A DNA stretch of 32,734 nucleotides, from the NCBI GenBank assembly GCA_014871665.1, contig WGSL01000019.1, forward strand, positions 1 through 32,734, given 5' to 3'. The stretch is from Collinsella sp. (lineage in GTDB: Bacteria; Actinomycetota; Coriobacteriia; Coriobacteriales; Coriobacteriaceae). Below the pieces are notes generated by a model. The model was not told where the DNA came from and searched no databases. It was given only the letters and a program-made list of their open reading frames with translations. A program made the translations under genes and the position numbers. This document shows, piece by piece, positions 1-6,641 of this stretch (position 1 is the first letter of the stretch; every line of letters begins with the position of its first letter).

Positions 1-54
1 CCAGTGACGCCACGGGTATGAACCGTGTGCTCTAACCAACTGAGCTACACCGCC
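1..54 (-). tRNA. tRNA-Met (CAT), partial
   Basis: Read on the minus strand, the sequence begins GGCGGTG, followed by a D arm with GCTC/GAGC and an anticodon stem CACGG/CCGTG around loop TTCATAC, giving anticodon CAT. The T arm and 3' acceptor strand lie outside the window. The GGCGG start argues for the elongator tRNA rather than initiator tRNA-fMet, but this cannot be settled without the missing half. It is the last of three tRNAs that are probably co-transcribed. Confidence 0.88.
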
Positions 55-60
55 GGATGG

Positions 61-133
61 AGCCTGCAACCAGACTTGAACTGGTGACCTCTTCGTTACC
101 AACGAAGTGCTCTACCGACTGAGCTATACAGGC
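61..133 (-). tRNA. tRNA-Thr (GGT)
   Basis: The acceptor stem GCCTGTA/TGCAGGC, D stem GCTC/GAGC, anticodon stem CTTCG/CGAAG with loop TTGGTAA, and T arm ACCAG/CTGGT with loop TTCAAGT all form on the minus strand. The anticodon is GGT, reading ACC/ACU. No CCA is encoded. It sits 10 nt from the tRNA-Tyr gene and 6 nt from tRNA-Met, consistent with one transcript. Confidence 0.95.
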
Positions 134-143
134 ACTTGACGGG

Positions 144-225
144 TGGGAGCTATAGGATTCGAACCTATGTAGGCAGAGCCAACGGGTTTACAGCCCGTCC
201 CCATTAACCACTCGGGCAAACTCCC
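144..225 (-). tRNA. tRNA-Tyr (GTA)
   Basis: This is an 82-nt class II tRNA with a long variable arm. The acceptor stem GGGAGTT/AGCTCCC and the anticodon stem ACGGG/CCCGT with loop CTGTAAA give anticodon GTA. Bacterial tRNA-Tyr has such a long variable arm, which separates it from the short-armed neighbours. It is the first gene of the three-tRNA transcript. Confidence 0.95.
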
Positions 226-287
226 AATCGTTCAAGTATCCGCAGGTCCTTTGGTCTTTTGGACCGCCGCCCCCGCGAACGAAAAAG

Positions 288-317
288 ATAATACGATGCA
301 ACCTTGGGGGCTGTCAA
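288..317 (-). promoter_or_regulatory. Promoter of the tRNA Tyr-Thr-Met transcript
   Basis: On the minus strand a perfect -35 TTGACA (312-317) is followed 18 nt later by TATTAT (288-293), close to the consensus TATAAT. The position about 60 nt upstream of tRNA-Tyr fits a strong housekeeping promoter for the tRNA cluster. Confidence 0.7.
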
Positions 318-533
318 CGAAAACCTCTAGATACACGGTGCCGGGCGTATCTATATAGCTGTGACCTGCGGTTTTGTTGAGTTTGGATATGAAGGACGGT
401 GGATTTGGCTACGCTTGTGACATTTCACGAGGGAACACTTTGTCACGGTGGAGTACATCTGCAGCATCGACCTTCGATACCGACCCTCTTGCACTATTAC
501 ATAGGTCACGATCGTGCTTCCACGGCACGTTCA

Positions 534-594
534 AGCGTGGATAATCTCCCGCTTTTAGCGCGGCTCTAAGCCCAAAGCGGAGATTATCCACGCT
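534..594. repeat. Large near-perfect palindromic element
   Basis: The left arm (534-555, starting AGCGTGGATAATCT) and the right arm (574-594, ending AGATTATCCACGCT) are reverse complements over 21 bp with one bulged C; the loop is 18 nt. No T-run follows on either strand, so it does not look like an ordinary intrinsic terminator for the rpiR gene ending at 625. The outer part of the right arm continues into a 29-nt sequence (583-611) that recurs at 4634-4662. It may be a small non-autonomous repeat or a binding site; the function is unknown. Confidence 0.75.
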
Positions 595-611
595 CATTCT
601 CCAGACGGGAG
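583..611. repeat. Direct repeat copy 1 (TTATCCACGCTC type)
   Basis: This 29-nt stretch beginning ATTATCCACGCTC matches 4634-4662 at 25 of 29 positions in the same orientation. The two copies lie just outside the rpiR/GH1/PTS module. The shared core resembles a DnaA box (TTATCCACA) but ends in G instead of A. Confidence 0.7.
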
Positions 612-624
612 AACTATAGAGCCG

Positions 625-1500
625 CTACTGCTCGGGCCAGACCAAAGTAGACCCATAGAGCGGCTCCCCCTTGGTGCAGGGGTAGCGACTCAAGTAACAC
701 GACGATAGCAAGTCGAAGAAATAGGTCATGGCGTATTTCGAATAAACGCCGAGTCGGTCAATTCCGTTTCCCGCATTACCAAGACGATATACACGGTCAA
801 AAGACCTCGATTTGTCATCGTTGCTAAACGCAGTAATTAGAATCTTCCTGCCCGAACGGCAATCAAGATACTCACGCGCCTGGGACGCAAATAGCCCGGA
901 GACCGATACGAGAATTATCAATGACTGCGAAGCGTCTCCCATGTTTTTCAATTCCGCGACGTTAGCCCCAGCAACTATGCGAACTATCTTGCCCGCATAA
1001 AACATTTCCTGCTGAAATCGTACGAGATTGGCGCTCACATTATTGGTGCACCAGATTTCAACGTTTTTATGGCCATCAATTTCGTCGGCAAGGTGCTTAA
1101 TAGCGATATCGGACACGCCGCTTTCAACCTCAGCGAACATCTCGATCATGCGAACGTCGAGCTCTGCCCTGTACTCCTCGTAGCCAAATTCCTCCTCTCG
1201 ATGGCTTAAGTCGCTTGGAAAGACTGATTGAGTAAATGATTCTTTCAAATCGCTAAGAGACTGGTAGCCCAATCGATTGCAGAAACGACGAACAGCGGAA
1301 CGGGTCACGAATGCATCGCGGGTTATTGTGGCAACATTGATTTCGCTCGAACGCCTAATGTGAGCGATGAGATATCGAGCGATGGCGGCATCGTTTGACC
1401 CAAACTCGCTGTTGATGATGGAGCTAATGCGATTGAGCACATCGAAGTCATTGATATTCACGTGATCCCTCTTTCCGCTCTCCTCGAAATCATAGTTCAT
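625..1500 (-). CDS. MurR/RpiR family transcriptional regulator
   Basis: This is a sugar-responsive DNA-binding regulator, probably controlling the divergent glycosidase-PTS genes. The 291-aa protein has an N-terminal RpiR-type helix-turn-helix (about residues 20-95, with VTRSAVRRFCNRLGY as recognition region) and a C-terminal SIS sugar-phosphate-binding domain (about 120-265, with ILVSVSGLFASQAREYL). The family binds phosphosugars through SIS, so a phosphorylated disaccharide or its product is the likely inducer (inference). The ATG at 1500 lacks a clear Shine-Dalgarno; a GTG at 1461 preceded by AAAGAGGG is a good alternative and would give 278 aa. It is divergently transcribed from the GH1 gene with about 110 bp between them. 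Confidence 0.9.
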   Translation of the reverse strand: MNYDFEESGKRDHVNINDFDVLNRISSIINSEFGSNDAAIARYLIAHIRRSSEINVATITRDAFVTRSAVRRFCNRLGYQSLSDLKESFTQSVFPSDLSHREEEFGYEEYRAELDVRMIEMFAEVESGVSDIAIKHLADEIDGHKNVEIWCTNNVSANLVRFQQEMFYAGKIVRIVAGANVAELKNMGDASQSLIILVSVSGLFASQAREYLDCRSGRKILITAFSNDDKSRSFDRVYRLGNAGNGIDRLGVYSKYAMTYFFDLLSSCYLSRYPCTKGEPLYGSTLVWPEQ

Positions 1501-1503
1501 TTA

Positions 1504-1541
1504 TTGAATCAAACAGCTTTGGTCGTTCTCCTATGATTCAA
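1504..1541. promoter_or_regulatory. Candidate operator in the rpiR/bgl intergenic region
   Basis: An inverted repeat TTGAATCA (1504-1511) and TGATTCAA (1534-1541) with 22 nt between arms sits in the divergent promoter region. The arm spacing, roughly three helical turns centre to centre, would suit a dimeric RpiR regulator. A TTGACG lies at 1547-1552 but I find no convincing -10 partner. The assignment is inference from position and symmetry. Confidence 0.35.
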
Positions 1542-1612
1542 ATCAGTTGACGTCATCTTAATCGTAATTCCGCCACACGTATCCACCGTGTTGAATGATG
1601 GAAAGGGGATTC

Positions 1613-3031
1613 ATGGGCAACGTGAACAACATCCCGTTTCTCTGGGGTTCCGCCACGGCGTCTTATCAGTGCGAGGGTGCCTGGAACGAAGACGGCAAAG
1701 GCCTTGGCGAGTGGGATTTCTTTAACCACACAAGCAATAAGAACATCAACCATGTTGACGGTGATGTATCTTGCGACTTCTACCATCGCTATGAAGAAGA
1801 TATCCGCATGATGAAAGAAGGCGGACAAAACACCTATCGCTTCTCTCTTTCATGGAGTCGAATCATCCCCACGGGTATCGGTGAAGTGAATGAAAAGGGT
1901 ATCGATTTTTATAATCGGGTCATTGATTGCTGCCTCGAAAATGGCATAGAGCCCAACGTTACGCTGTTCCATTACGATCTGCCATTCACGCTTGCTTGCA
2001 AAGGCGGATGGCTGAACAACGATATGGCAGAGTGGTTCTGCAAATACGCCAAGATTTGCTTTGAGCGCTTTGGAGACCGCGTCAAAATCTGGGCTACCGT
2101 TAACGAGCCGCATTTCTACAGCTACTGCGTAAACATGTTGGGCAACTATCCCCCCAATCGATCGCTCGACGTTCAGTCGTACATGCAGTTTCAGTACAAC
2201 CTGATGCGCGCAAGCGCACTCGCAGTCCGAGCATATCGTCAAATGGGCTACGACGGCATCATCGGCGCCGTCCACGATGGCGGCGTTGTCGAACTCGACC
2301 CGGCAACCGAGCACCCCGATGACGTATTTCGATACGCAGACTTTTTCGCCAATCGCATGATTCTGGCACCAGCACTTCAGGGTCAACTGCCGCCAGAAAT
2401 GGACGAAATCCTTGAAAAACTTGGCGTCTCGCTCTATCGATCCCCAAATGACGTAGAAGAATTCAGAGACGGTAAAGTCGATTTTATTGGACTCAACGTG
2501 TATTGCCGAGAGTATGTAACCGACTGGCACGGTGGAGAGCTTGCCGTTTCGGCGAACAATAAGGGCGGTTCGAGCAAAAAGGTCGAAGGAAAATGCATTG
2601 CGCCCTTGTTTGAAAGCGCCCGCGACAGCAATGTTCCCCGCAATAAATGGGGCCGCGAAATACTCCCAAGTTGCATGTATTCAACCATCATGGATGTCCA
2701 CGAGCGCTATGACGCGCCCCGCATCTTTATTACGGAAAACGGACATGGCGCCTATGAGCAACCAGACGCAGACGGAATAATCCACGATGATGACCGCATC
2801 GAGCTTCTGGGCCAGTTCATCGAGCACATGATGAGGGCTAAGCGCGACGGCGCGCGCGTTGAGGGCTACTACCTCTGGTCGACGATGGATCTGTATAGCT
2901 GGATCAACGGCTACGAAAAACGATACGGACTTGTCCATATCGACTTCGAGAACAATCTGGAGCGCACCCCCAAAAAGAGCTGGTATTGGTACCGAGACCT
3001 TATCTCGAAGTATCAGGAGCAGGAAGGTTAG
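1613..3031 (+). CDS. GH1 6-phospho-beta-glycosidase (6-phospho-beta-galactosidase-like)
   Basis: The enzyme hydrolyses phosphorylated beta-glycosides delivered by the adjacent PTS permease in the cytoplasm. Glycoside hydrolase 1 hallmarks are present: WATVNEPH with acid/base Glu165 and FITENGHG with nucleophile Glu375. Near the C-terminus the string SWINGYEKRYG (from Ser429) carries the Ser, Lys and Tyr that bind the 6-phosphate in this family, and a Trp follows the Ser as in LacG-type 6-phospho-beta-galactosidases. The start at 1613 is chosen because GAAAGGGG lies just upstream; an ATG pair at 1595 would add six residues but places the Shine-Dalgarno inside the gene. The length, 472 aa, is normal. 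The PTS gene follows after 9 nt. Gluco- versus galacto-specificity is not certain. Confidence 0.9.
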   Translation: MGNVNNIPFLWGSATASYQCEGAWNEDGKGLGEWDFFNHTSNKNINHVDGDVSCDFYHRYEEDIRMMKEGGQNTYRFSLSWSRIIPTGIGEVNEKGIDFYNRVIDCCLENGIEPNVTLFHYDLPFTLACKGGWLNNDMAEWFCKYAKICFERFGDRVKIWATVNEPHFYSYCVNMLGNYPPNRSLDVQSYMQFQYNLMRASALAVRAYRQMGYDGIIGAVHDGGVVELDPATEHPDDVFRYADFFANRMILAPALQGQLPPEMDEILEKLGVSLYRSPNDVEEFRDGKVDFIGLNVYCREYVTDWHGGELAVSANNKGGSSKKVEGKCIAPLFESARDSNVPRNKWGREILPSCMYSTIMDVHERYDAPRIFITENGHGAYEQPDADGIIHDDDRIELLGQFIEHMMRAKRDGARVEGYYLWSTMDLYSWINGYEKRYGLVHIDFENNLERTPKKSWYWYRDLISKYQEQEG

Positions 3032-3040
3032 GAGAAAGAG

Positions 3041-4441
3041 ATGAAATATCAGGCAATGTCCGAAACAGTCCTAAAGGCTGTTGGCGGCAAAGAGAACATT
3101 ACATCGGTAACTCATTGTGCGACGCGCCTTCGCATCGACGCACGAGACACCTCGATCATCGATCTCCAGCTCGCCAAATCGGCTGACCAGGCGCTCGGGG
3201 CAGTAGTCAGCGGTGGCCAGCTTCAGGTGATCATCGGCCCCAACGTCACCGAGGCCTACAACGACTTCCTCGACTTCGCGGGAATCGAAGTCGGCGGTGG
3301 CACGGTTGCCGACGATGCCCAAACCGCCAAAGACCTTGCAGAAGGCATTAAAAGCGGTAACACCGCCATGGGCTTGATTGAGAAATTCGGGAACGTCTCT
3401 GCACAGGTATTCATGCCCATCGTCCCGGCGCTCATCGTTGGCGGACTCATTCTTTCGATCAAGAATCTCCTGGTCAATTATTGTGGATTGAGCACCGATA
3501 GCGGAACCGCCCAGGTTCTGCTGGCGATCTTCAGCGCCTCATTTAGCTTCCTGCCCGTTTACCTCGGCTATCAGCTCGCCGCCGTCATGAAGATGCAGCC
3601 TATCATGGGCGCACTGCTGGGCGCAATCATGATTAGCTCGTCTATTAGCGGTGCTGAGGGTCTCGACTTTCTTGGCATCCCCATCCCGACGAATGACTAC
3701 TCGAGCACGGTGGTGCCAATCGTACTGGGCGTTGTGTTCATGTACTTTGTTGATCGCGGTCTTCAGAAAATCATCCCCGACATTACCAAACTGTTCTTGA
3801 AGCCGCTGCTCACCATGTTCATCGTCGTGCCTGTTGAGCTGATTATCCTCGGCCCCGCCGGCAGCATGATGGGCTACGCGCTGAGTGATGCCGCCACGTG
3901 GCTCATGGATAACGTGGCATTTATCGCTACTCCAATCCTTGCAGCCCTTAACCCCTATTTTGTCATGCTCGGTCTTGATAAGGCCTACATCGCGATCGAA
4001 GTTACGAGCTTGGCGCAGCTCGGCTGGGCGCCCATCATCTTTGGCTTCATCTCAAACCTCTGCATTGGCGGCACGAGTCTCGCCTTGGCAACTGCAATGA
4101 AAGGCAACAAGGAGAAGAGAGGTATGGTCACCACGGTTGCCGTCACCGCACTCTGTGGCGTAACTGAGCCCGCATTTTACGGCTGCCTCATCGAGCGTCC
4201 CCGCCTGCTTGTCGGCACAGCAATCGGCGCCCTCTGCGCGGGACTCCCTGCAGGCATCTTCGTCCTGAAGGAGTATGTTGCGGGAGCATGCCCCGGTCTT
4301 CTTTCTGCGCTGATCTTTATCGCTCCCGATGGATCCATGGGCAACTTCGTACTGGCGTGCGTTGTCGCCGTCATCGCCATCGTTGTCTCGTTCATCGCTG
4401 CACGCGTGATCATCAAGAAGAATCCCAACTATATTGAGTAG
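3041..4441 (+). CDS. PTS beta-glucoside-family permease, EIIBC
   Basis: This membrane permease imports and phosphorylates a beta-glycoside using phosphate relayed from EIIA/HPr. The 466-aa protein has an N-terminal EIIB domain (about 1-80) with the phosphorylated Cys26 in VTHCATRLR, then an EIIC domain (about 105-460) with roughly ten hydrophobic segments and the family motif GVTEPAFYG. No EIIA domain is fused, unlike BglF, and none is encoded nearby, so EIIA must come from elsewhere. The start has GGAGAAAGAG immediately upstream. It is in an operon with the GH1 gene, which would cleave the imported phospho-sugar. Confidence 0.92.
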   Translation: MKYQAMSETVLKAVGGKENITSVTHCATRLRIDARDTSIIDLQLAKSADQALGAVVSGGQLQVIIGPNVTEAYNDFLDFAGIEVGGGTVADDAQTAKDLAEGIKSGNTAMGLIEKFGNVSAQVFMPIVPALIVGGLILSIKNLLVNYCGLSTDSGTAQVLLAIFSASFSFLPVYLGYQLAAVMKMQPIMGALLGAIMISSSISGAEGLDFLGIPIPTNDYSSTVVPIVLGVVFMYFVDRGLQKIIPDITKLFLKPLLTMFIVVPVELIILGPAGSMMGYALSDAATWLMDNVAFIATPILAALNPYFVMLGLDKAYIAIEVTSLAQLGWAPIIFGFISNLCIGGTSLALATAMKGNKEKRGMVTTVAVTALCGVTEPAFYGCLIERPRLLVGTAIGALCAGLPAGIFVLKEYVAGACPGLLSALIFIAPDGSMGNFVLACVVAVIAIVVSFIAARVIIKKNPNYIE

Positions 4442-4542
4442 ATGCCCGCTGCTTGCATTGGGGACATCCTCGGCAGACCATTAGCAAGAACCCAAGAAGT
4501 CCCTTAGGAGTTCGATTAATCCATTCGGATTCCTCAGGCACA

Positions 4543-4582
4543 AACGACCCCGATTCCACAATGAAATCGGGGTCGTTGTTTC
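4543..4582 (+). terminator. Intrinsic terminator of the GH1-PTS operon
   Basis: A 13-bp perfect stem AACGACCCCGATT (4543-4555) pairs with AATCGGGGTCGTT (4565-4577) around a 9-nt loop and is followed by GTTTCT. It lies about 100 nt after the PTS stop codon. Confidence 0.8.
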
Positions 4583-4633
4583 TAAAGCCTTCGATAGACA
4601 ATCGGTGTTTACCTTAGCTCCCTATCCAAGTTA

Positions 4634-4662
4634 ATTATCCACGCTCGTTCTCCGGTCGGAAG
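4634..4662. repeat. Direct repeat copy 2 (TTATCCACGCTC type)
   Basis: This is the second copy of the 29-nt repeat at 583-611 (25/29 identical, same orientation). A shorter echo, ATCCACGCTCGAG, occurs at about 4688-4700. The copy lies just past the terminator of the sugar operon, so the pair brackets that module. Confidence 0.7.
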
Positions 4663-4733
4663 ATTTTCTTCTCTCGCGTGTCCAGAAATCCACGCTCGAG
4701 CAGAACATCCAGGCCCGCACCCGCCCTTGTCTC

Positions 4734-4780
4734 GATCTGTAACAGCAAGAGGCCTATTCCGCTTCTACATGTTACAGATC
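4734..4780. repeat. Inverted repeat unit A (ATCTGTAACA)
   Basis: The 11-nt arms GATCTGTAACA (4734-4744) and TGTTACAGATC (4770-4780) are perfect reverse complements around a 25-nt loop. The unit is the first of two copies. The loop shares AGA-GCC and CTT positions with unit B. No coding sequence runs through it. Confidence 0.8.
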
Positions 4781-4813
4781 AAGATATTCCTAAAACACCC
4801 TAAGTTTCATCTC

Positions 4814-4860
4814 AATCTGTAACAGTTAGATGCCAAATATCGGTCTTGGTGTTACAGATT
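4814..4860. repeat. Inverted repeat unit B (ATCTGTAACA)
   Basis: The arms AATCTGTAACA (4814-4824) and TGTTACAGATT (4850-4860) form the same 47-nt structure exactly 80 bp downstream of unit A. The outermost base pair changed from G-C to A-T on both arms, so symmetry is preserved. This could be a paired operator, a structured RNA or a repeat insertion. Confidence 0.8.
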
Positions 4861-4924
4861 TAGACAAACTGGAGGACGAGACAAACCAAAAACGGGATGG
4901 GCGCTAACCCGATGGCGCACCACC

Positions 4925-4966
4925 TAAATAGAAACGGGCTCTGTCCCATATAGAGACAGAGCCCGA
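4925..4966 (-). terminator. Intrinsic terminator of tRNA-Thr(TGT)
   Basis: On the minus strand an 11-bp stem CGGGCTCTGTC/GACAGAGCCCG (arms 4955-4965 and 4935-4945) is followed by TTTCTATTT. It lies directly downstream of the tRNA-Thr gene. Confidence 0.85.
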
Positions 4967-4974
4967 AACTCTCA

Positions 4975-5049
4975 TGGAGCCAGTGACAGGAATCGAACCT
5001 GCAACCCACTGATTACAAATCAGTTGCGCTACCGTTGCGCCACACTGGC
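4975..5049 (-). tRNA. tRNA-Thr (TGT)
   Basis: The acceptor stem GCCAGTG/CACTGGC, D stem GCGC/GCGC, anticodon stem ACTGA/TCAGT with loop TTTGTAA, and T stem GCAGG/CCTGT form on the minus strand. The anticodon is TGT, reading ACA/ACG. The 3' CCA is encoded (4975-4977), unlike in the Thr-GGT gene at 61-133. It stands alone with its own terminator. Confidence 0.95.
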
Positions 5050-5121
5050 ACACTTGGCGCTTTCGCGCGAAGCCTGTTAAGAATAAAGGAATTACGGACG
5101 GGGCGCAACAGGCCACACGGC

Positions 5122-5151
5122 GTTATACAAATATGCAAAATCCAGCAACAA
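5122..5151 (-). promoter_or_regulatory. Possible promoter of tRNA-Thr(TGT)
   Basis: On the minus strand TTGTTG (5146-5151) and TATAAC (5122-5127) are separated by 18 nt and lie about 75 nt upstream of the tRNA. The -35 is only a moderate match. Confidence 0.4.
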
Positions 5152-5196
5152 CAGGTACCAGGCCCGTTCATTTCTGTCGGTTCGCCCTCAATCTCA

Positions 5197-5269
5197 AAAC
5201 CATTCGTCAGAACGAATAGTTTTAATTACAATTGCTATATATAAAACTATTCGTTTTGACGAAGGGTTT
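5197..5269 (+). promoter_or_regulatory. Double palindromic operator upstream of HTH-HipA gene
   Basis: Two 28-nt arms (5197-5224 and 5242-5269) are inverted copies matching at 26 of 28 positions. Each arm itself contains a palindrome ATTCGT-N4-ACGAA(T/G): 5202-5217 and 5249-5264, with centres 47 bp apart. Between the arms lies an AT-rich stretch with TATATA, a likely -10 region. The second palindrome reaches almost to the ribosome binding site. This is the arrangement expected for cooperative autorepression by the HTH protein encoded just downstream (inference). Confidence 0.75.
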
Positions 5270-5273
5270 CGTG

Positions 5274-6614
5274 ATGCTTACTACCAAGGAAGCCGCCGAG
5301 CTGCTCGGCATCACTCCGCGCAGGGTGCAGGAGCTCATAAAAAACGGAGCACTTGATGCCCGCAAGGCTTCTGGTGTATGGCTCATCGACAAAGACAGCG
5401 TCGACACGCGCCTCCGTTCCGTGACCAAAACGGGGGGACGTCCCCGCCGCGGCCACGGTAAGAGCGAGATCGCGTTCACCCTCATGAATCGCACGCACGA
5501 AGTCGCTCAGCTGGTCTACAGCACATCGCGAAAAGACTTTACCCATATCGGCGCCGACATCGATTACGCCCACGCCCCTATTGGAGTATTTGGCCCTAAT
5601 AGCCCCATATCGCTCGACTCTTTCCGCACTTGGTGGCGTGGCCGCGGCATCCCGCTCGCACGCATTGGGCTAGCCTCCCTGCTTGCAGAAGCCGCAGTTG
5701 ATGTTCCCGATGAACTCGTACAGCGAAATCTTGGCCTCTCCTTATCCGACCAGTATTGGATTAGGCCCCAAGACTCCGGTCTCGCGTGGAAAGATATCAA
5801 TTTCTTCAATAATGCTTTTGATGACGTCTCGCTAACCATTGCACCCTTCGCCCCAGAGGGCAAGGCAGCTGCTGCCAAGCCCGACAACACCTCGGACGGC
5901 AATCTTCAAAAGTACTGGACATGCGAGGGTGACCGTCGAATCCTCCACAAGGCAGGTGCGCATCTAAACCAGGAACCCTATAACGAGATGGTGGCGACCG
6001 CACTCCACCGTCGCATCCTAAACGCCTGCGATTATGTGCCTTACTCGCTCGAAGGCGCGGGTACTTCCGCCTTGAGCACATGCAATGTCTTCTTAACTGA
6101 CGAAGAAGAATATGTCCCTGCGTTCTATGTAAACCAGCATGCAAATGCAGACGAGCGACTAACCGATTACGAACGGTATGTAGCAAACTGCGAAGAGCTT
6201 GGAGCGACAGATATAAAAGACGCCCTTGACCGCATGATCGTGTGCGACGACATCATCGCCAACTATGACCGCCATTGGCGTAACTTTGGCCTTGTGCGAA
6301 ACGTAAACACGCTAGCCTGCAGACCAGCCCCCATCTTCGATTCGGGCTCATCACTCTGGTGCAACATATCACTAGAAGAGCTTAGGGCGGGAGAGCACAG
6401 TTTTACCAGCGCACAATTTCATTCAAGCCCCGCCAAACAAATGTTGCTCGTCGAGGACATGGGCTGGTTTGACGGCGACAAACTCGAAGGCTTCGTTGAC
6501 GAGGCAATCGAGATTCTGTCCAGAAACGACGCGCTCACGGCAAGGCTGCCATATCTAAAAGAGGCGCTTACATGGCGCCTCCGTAGAATGATCGACATCG
6601 CTGAATGGAGTTAG
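5274..6614 (+). CDS. HTH-HipA-like serine/threonine kinase, single protein
   Basis: The 446-aa protein combines an N-terminal excisionase/MerR-type helix-turn-helix (about residues 1-45, with TTKEAAELLGITPRRVQELI) with a HipA-family kinase-like C-terminal half. Kinase features seen are SDGNLQKYW, a candidate ATP lysine Lys226 in RRILHKAGAHLNQEPYNE, the catalytic loop NYDRHWRNFG with Asp332 and Asn337, and the metal-binding Asp356 in IFDSGSS. HipA kinases phosphorylate targets such as tRNA synthetases; the target here is unknown. The start at 5274 has GAAGGG 7 nt upstream; a longer frame from 5232 would translate the operator. No separate antitoxin gene is adjacent, so the HTH may act in cis as the regulator. 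It is convergent with the yacP gene, with 27 nt between. Confidence 0.8.
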   Translation: MLTTKEAAELLGITPRRVQELIKNGALDARKASGVWLIDKDSVDTRLRSVTKTGGRPRRGHGKSEIAFTLMNRTHEVAQLVYSTSRKDFTHIGADIDYAHAPIGVFGPNSPISLDSFRTWWRGRGIPLARIGLASLLAEAAVDVPDELVQRNLGLSLSDQYWIRPQDSGLAWKDINFFNNAFDDVSLTIAPFAPEGKAAAAKPDNTSDGNLQKYWTCEGDRRILHKAGAHLNQEPYNEMVATALHRRILNACDYVPYSLEGAGTSALSTCNVFLTDEEEYVPAFYVNQHANADERLTDYERYVANCEELGATDIKDALDRMIVCDDIIANYDRHWRNFGLVRNVNTLACRPAPIFDSGSSLWCNISLEELRAGEHSFTSAQFHSSPAKQMLLVEDMGWFDGDKLEGFVDEAIEILSRNDALTARLPYLKEALTWRLRRMIDIAEWS

Positions 6615-6641
6615 CGAGACAGCGTCGCGCCGTCAGCTCCC

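Larger units (their letters stand above)
226..624. other. Gene-free spacer between tRNA cluster and rpiR
   Basis: Apart from the tRNA promoter and the large hairpin at 534-594, I see only a short inverted repeat (TAGATAC ... GTATCTA, 329-354). A 62-codon minus-strand reading frame at 409-597 runs through the hairpin arms, lacks a convincing ribosome binding site and resembles nothing I know, so I do not call it a gene. Confidence 0.5.

Noticed and set aside
409..597. 62-codon minus-strand frame near the tRNA cluster
   Set aside because: It reads through the arms of the large palindrome and has no convincing ribosome binding site or known relatives.
583..611. Replication origin or DnaA-box cluster
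   Set aside because: The TTATCCACG core differs from the DnaA box at the last base and the few copies are kilobases apart; no dnaA or dnaN is near.
4734..4860. Possible CRISPR array
   Set aside because: Only two units, each an inverted repeat with dissimilar loops, and no cas genes in the window.
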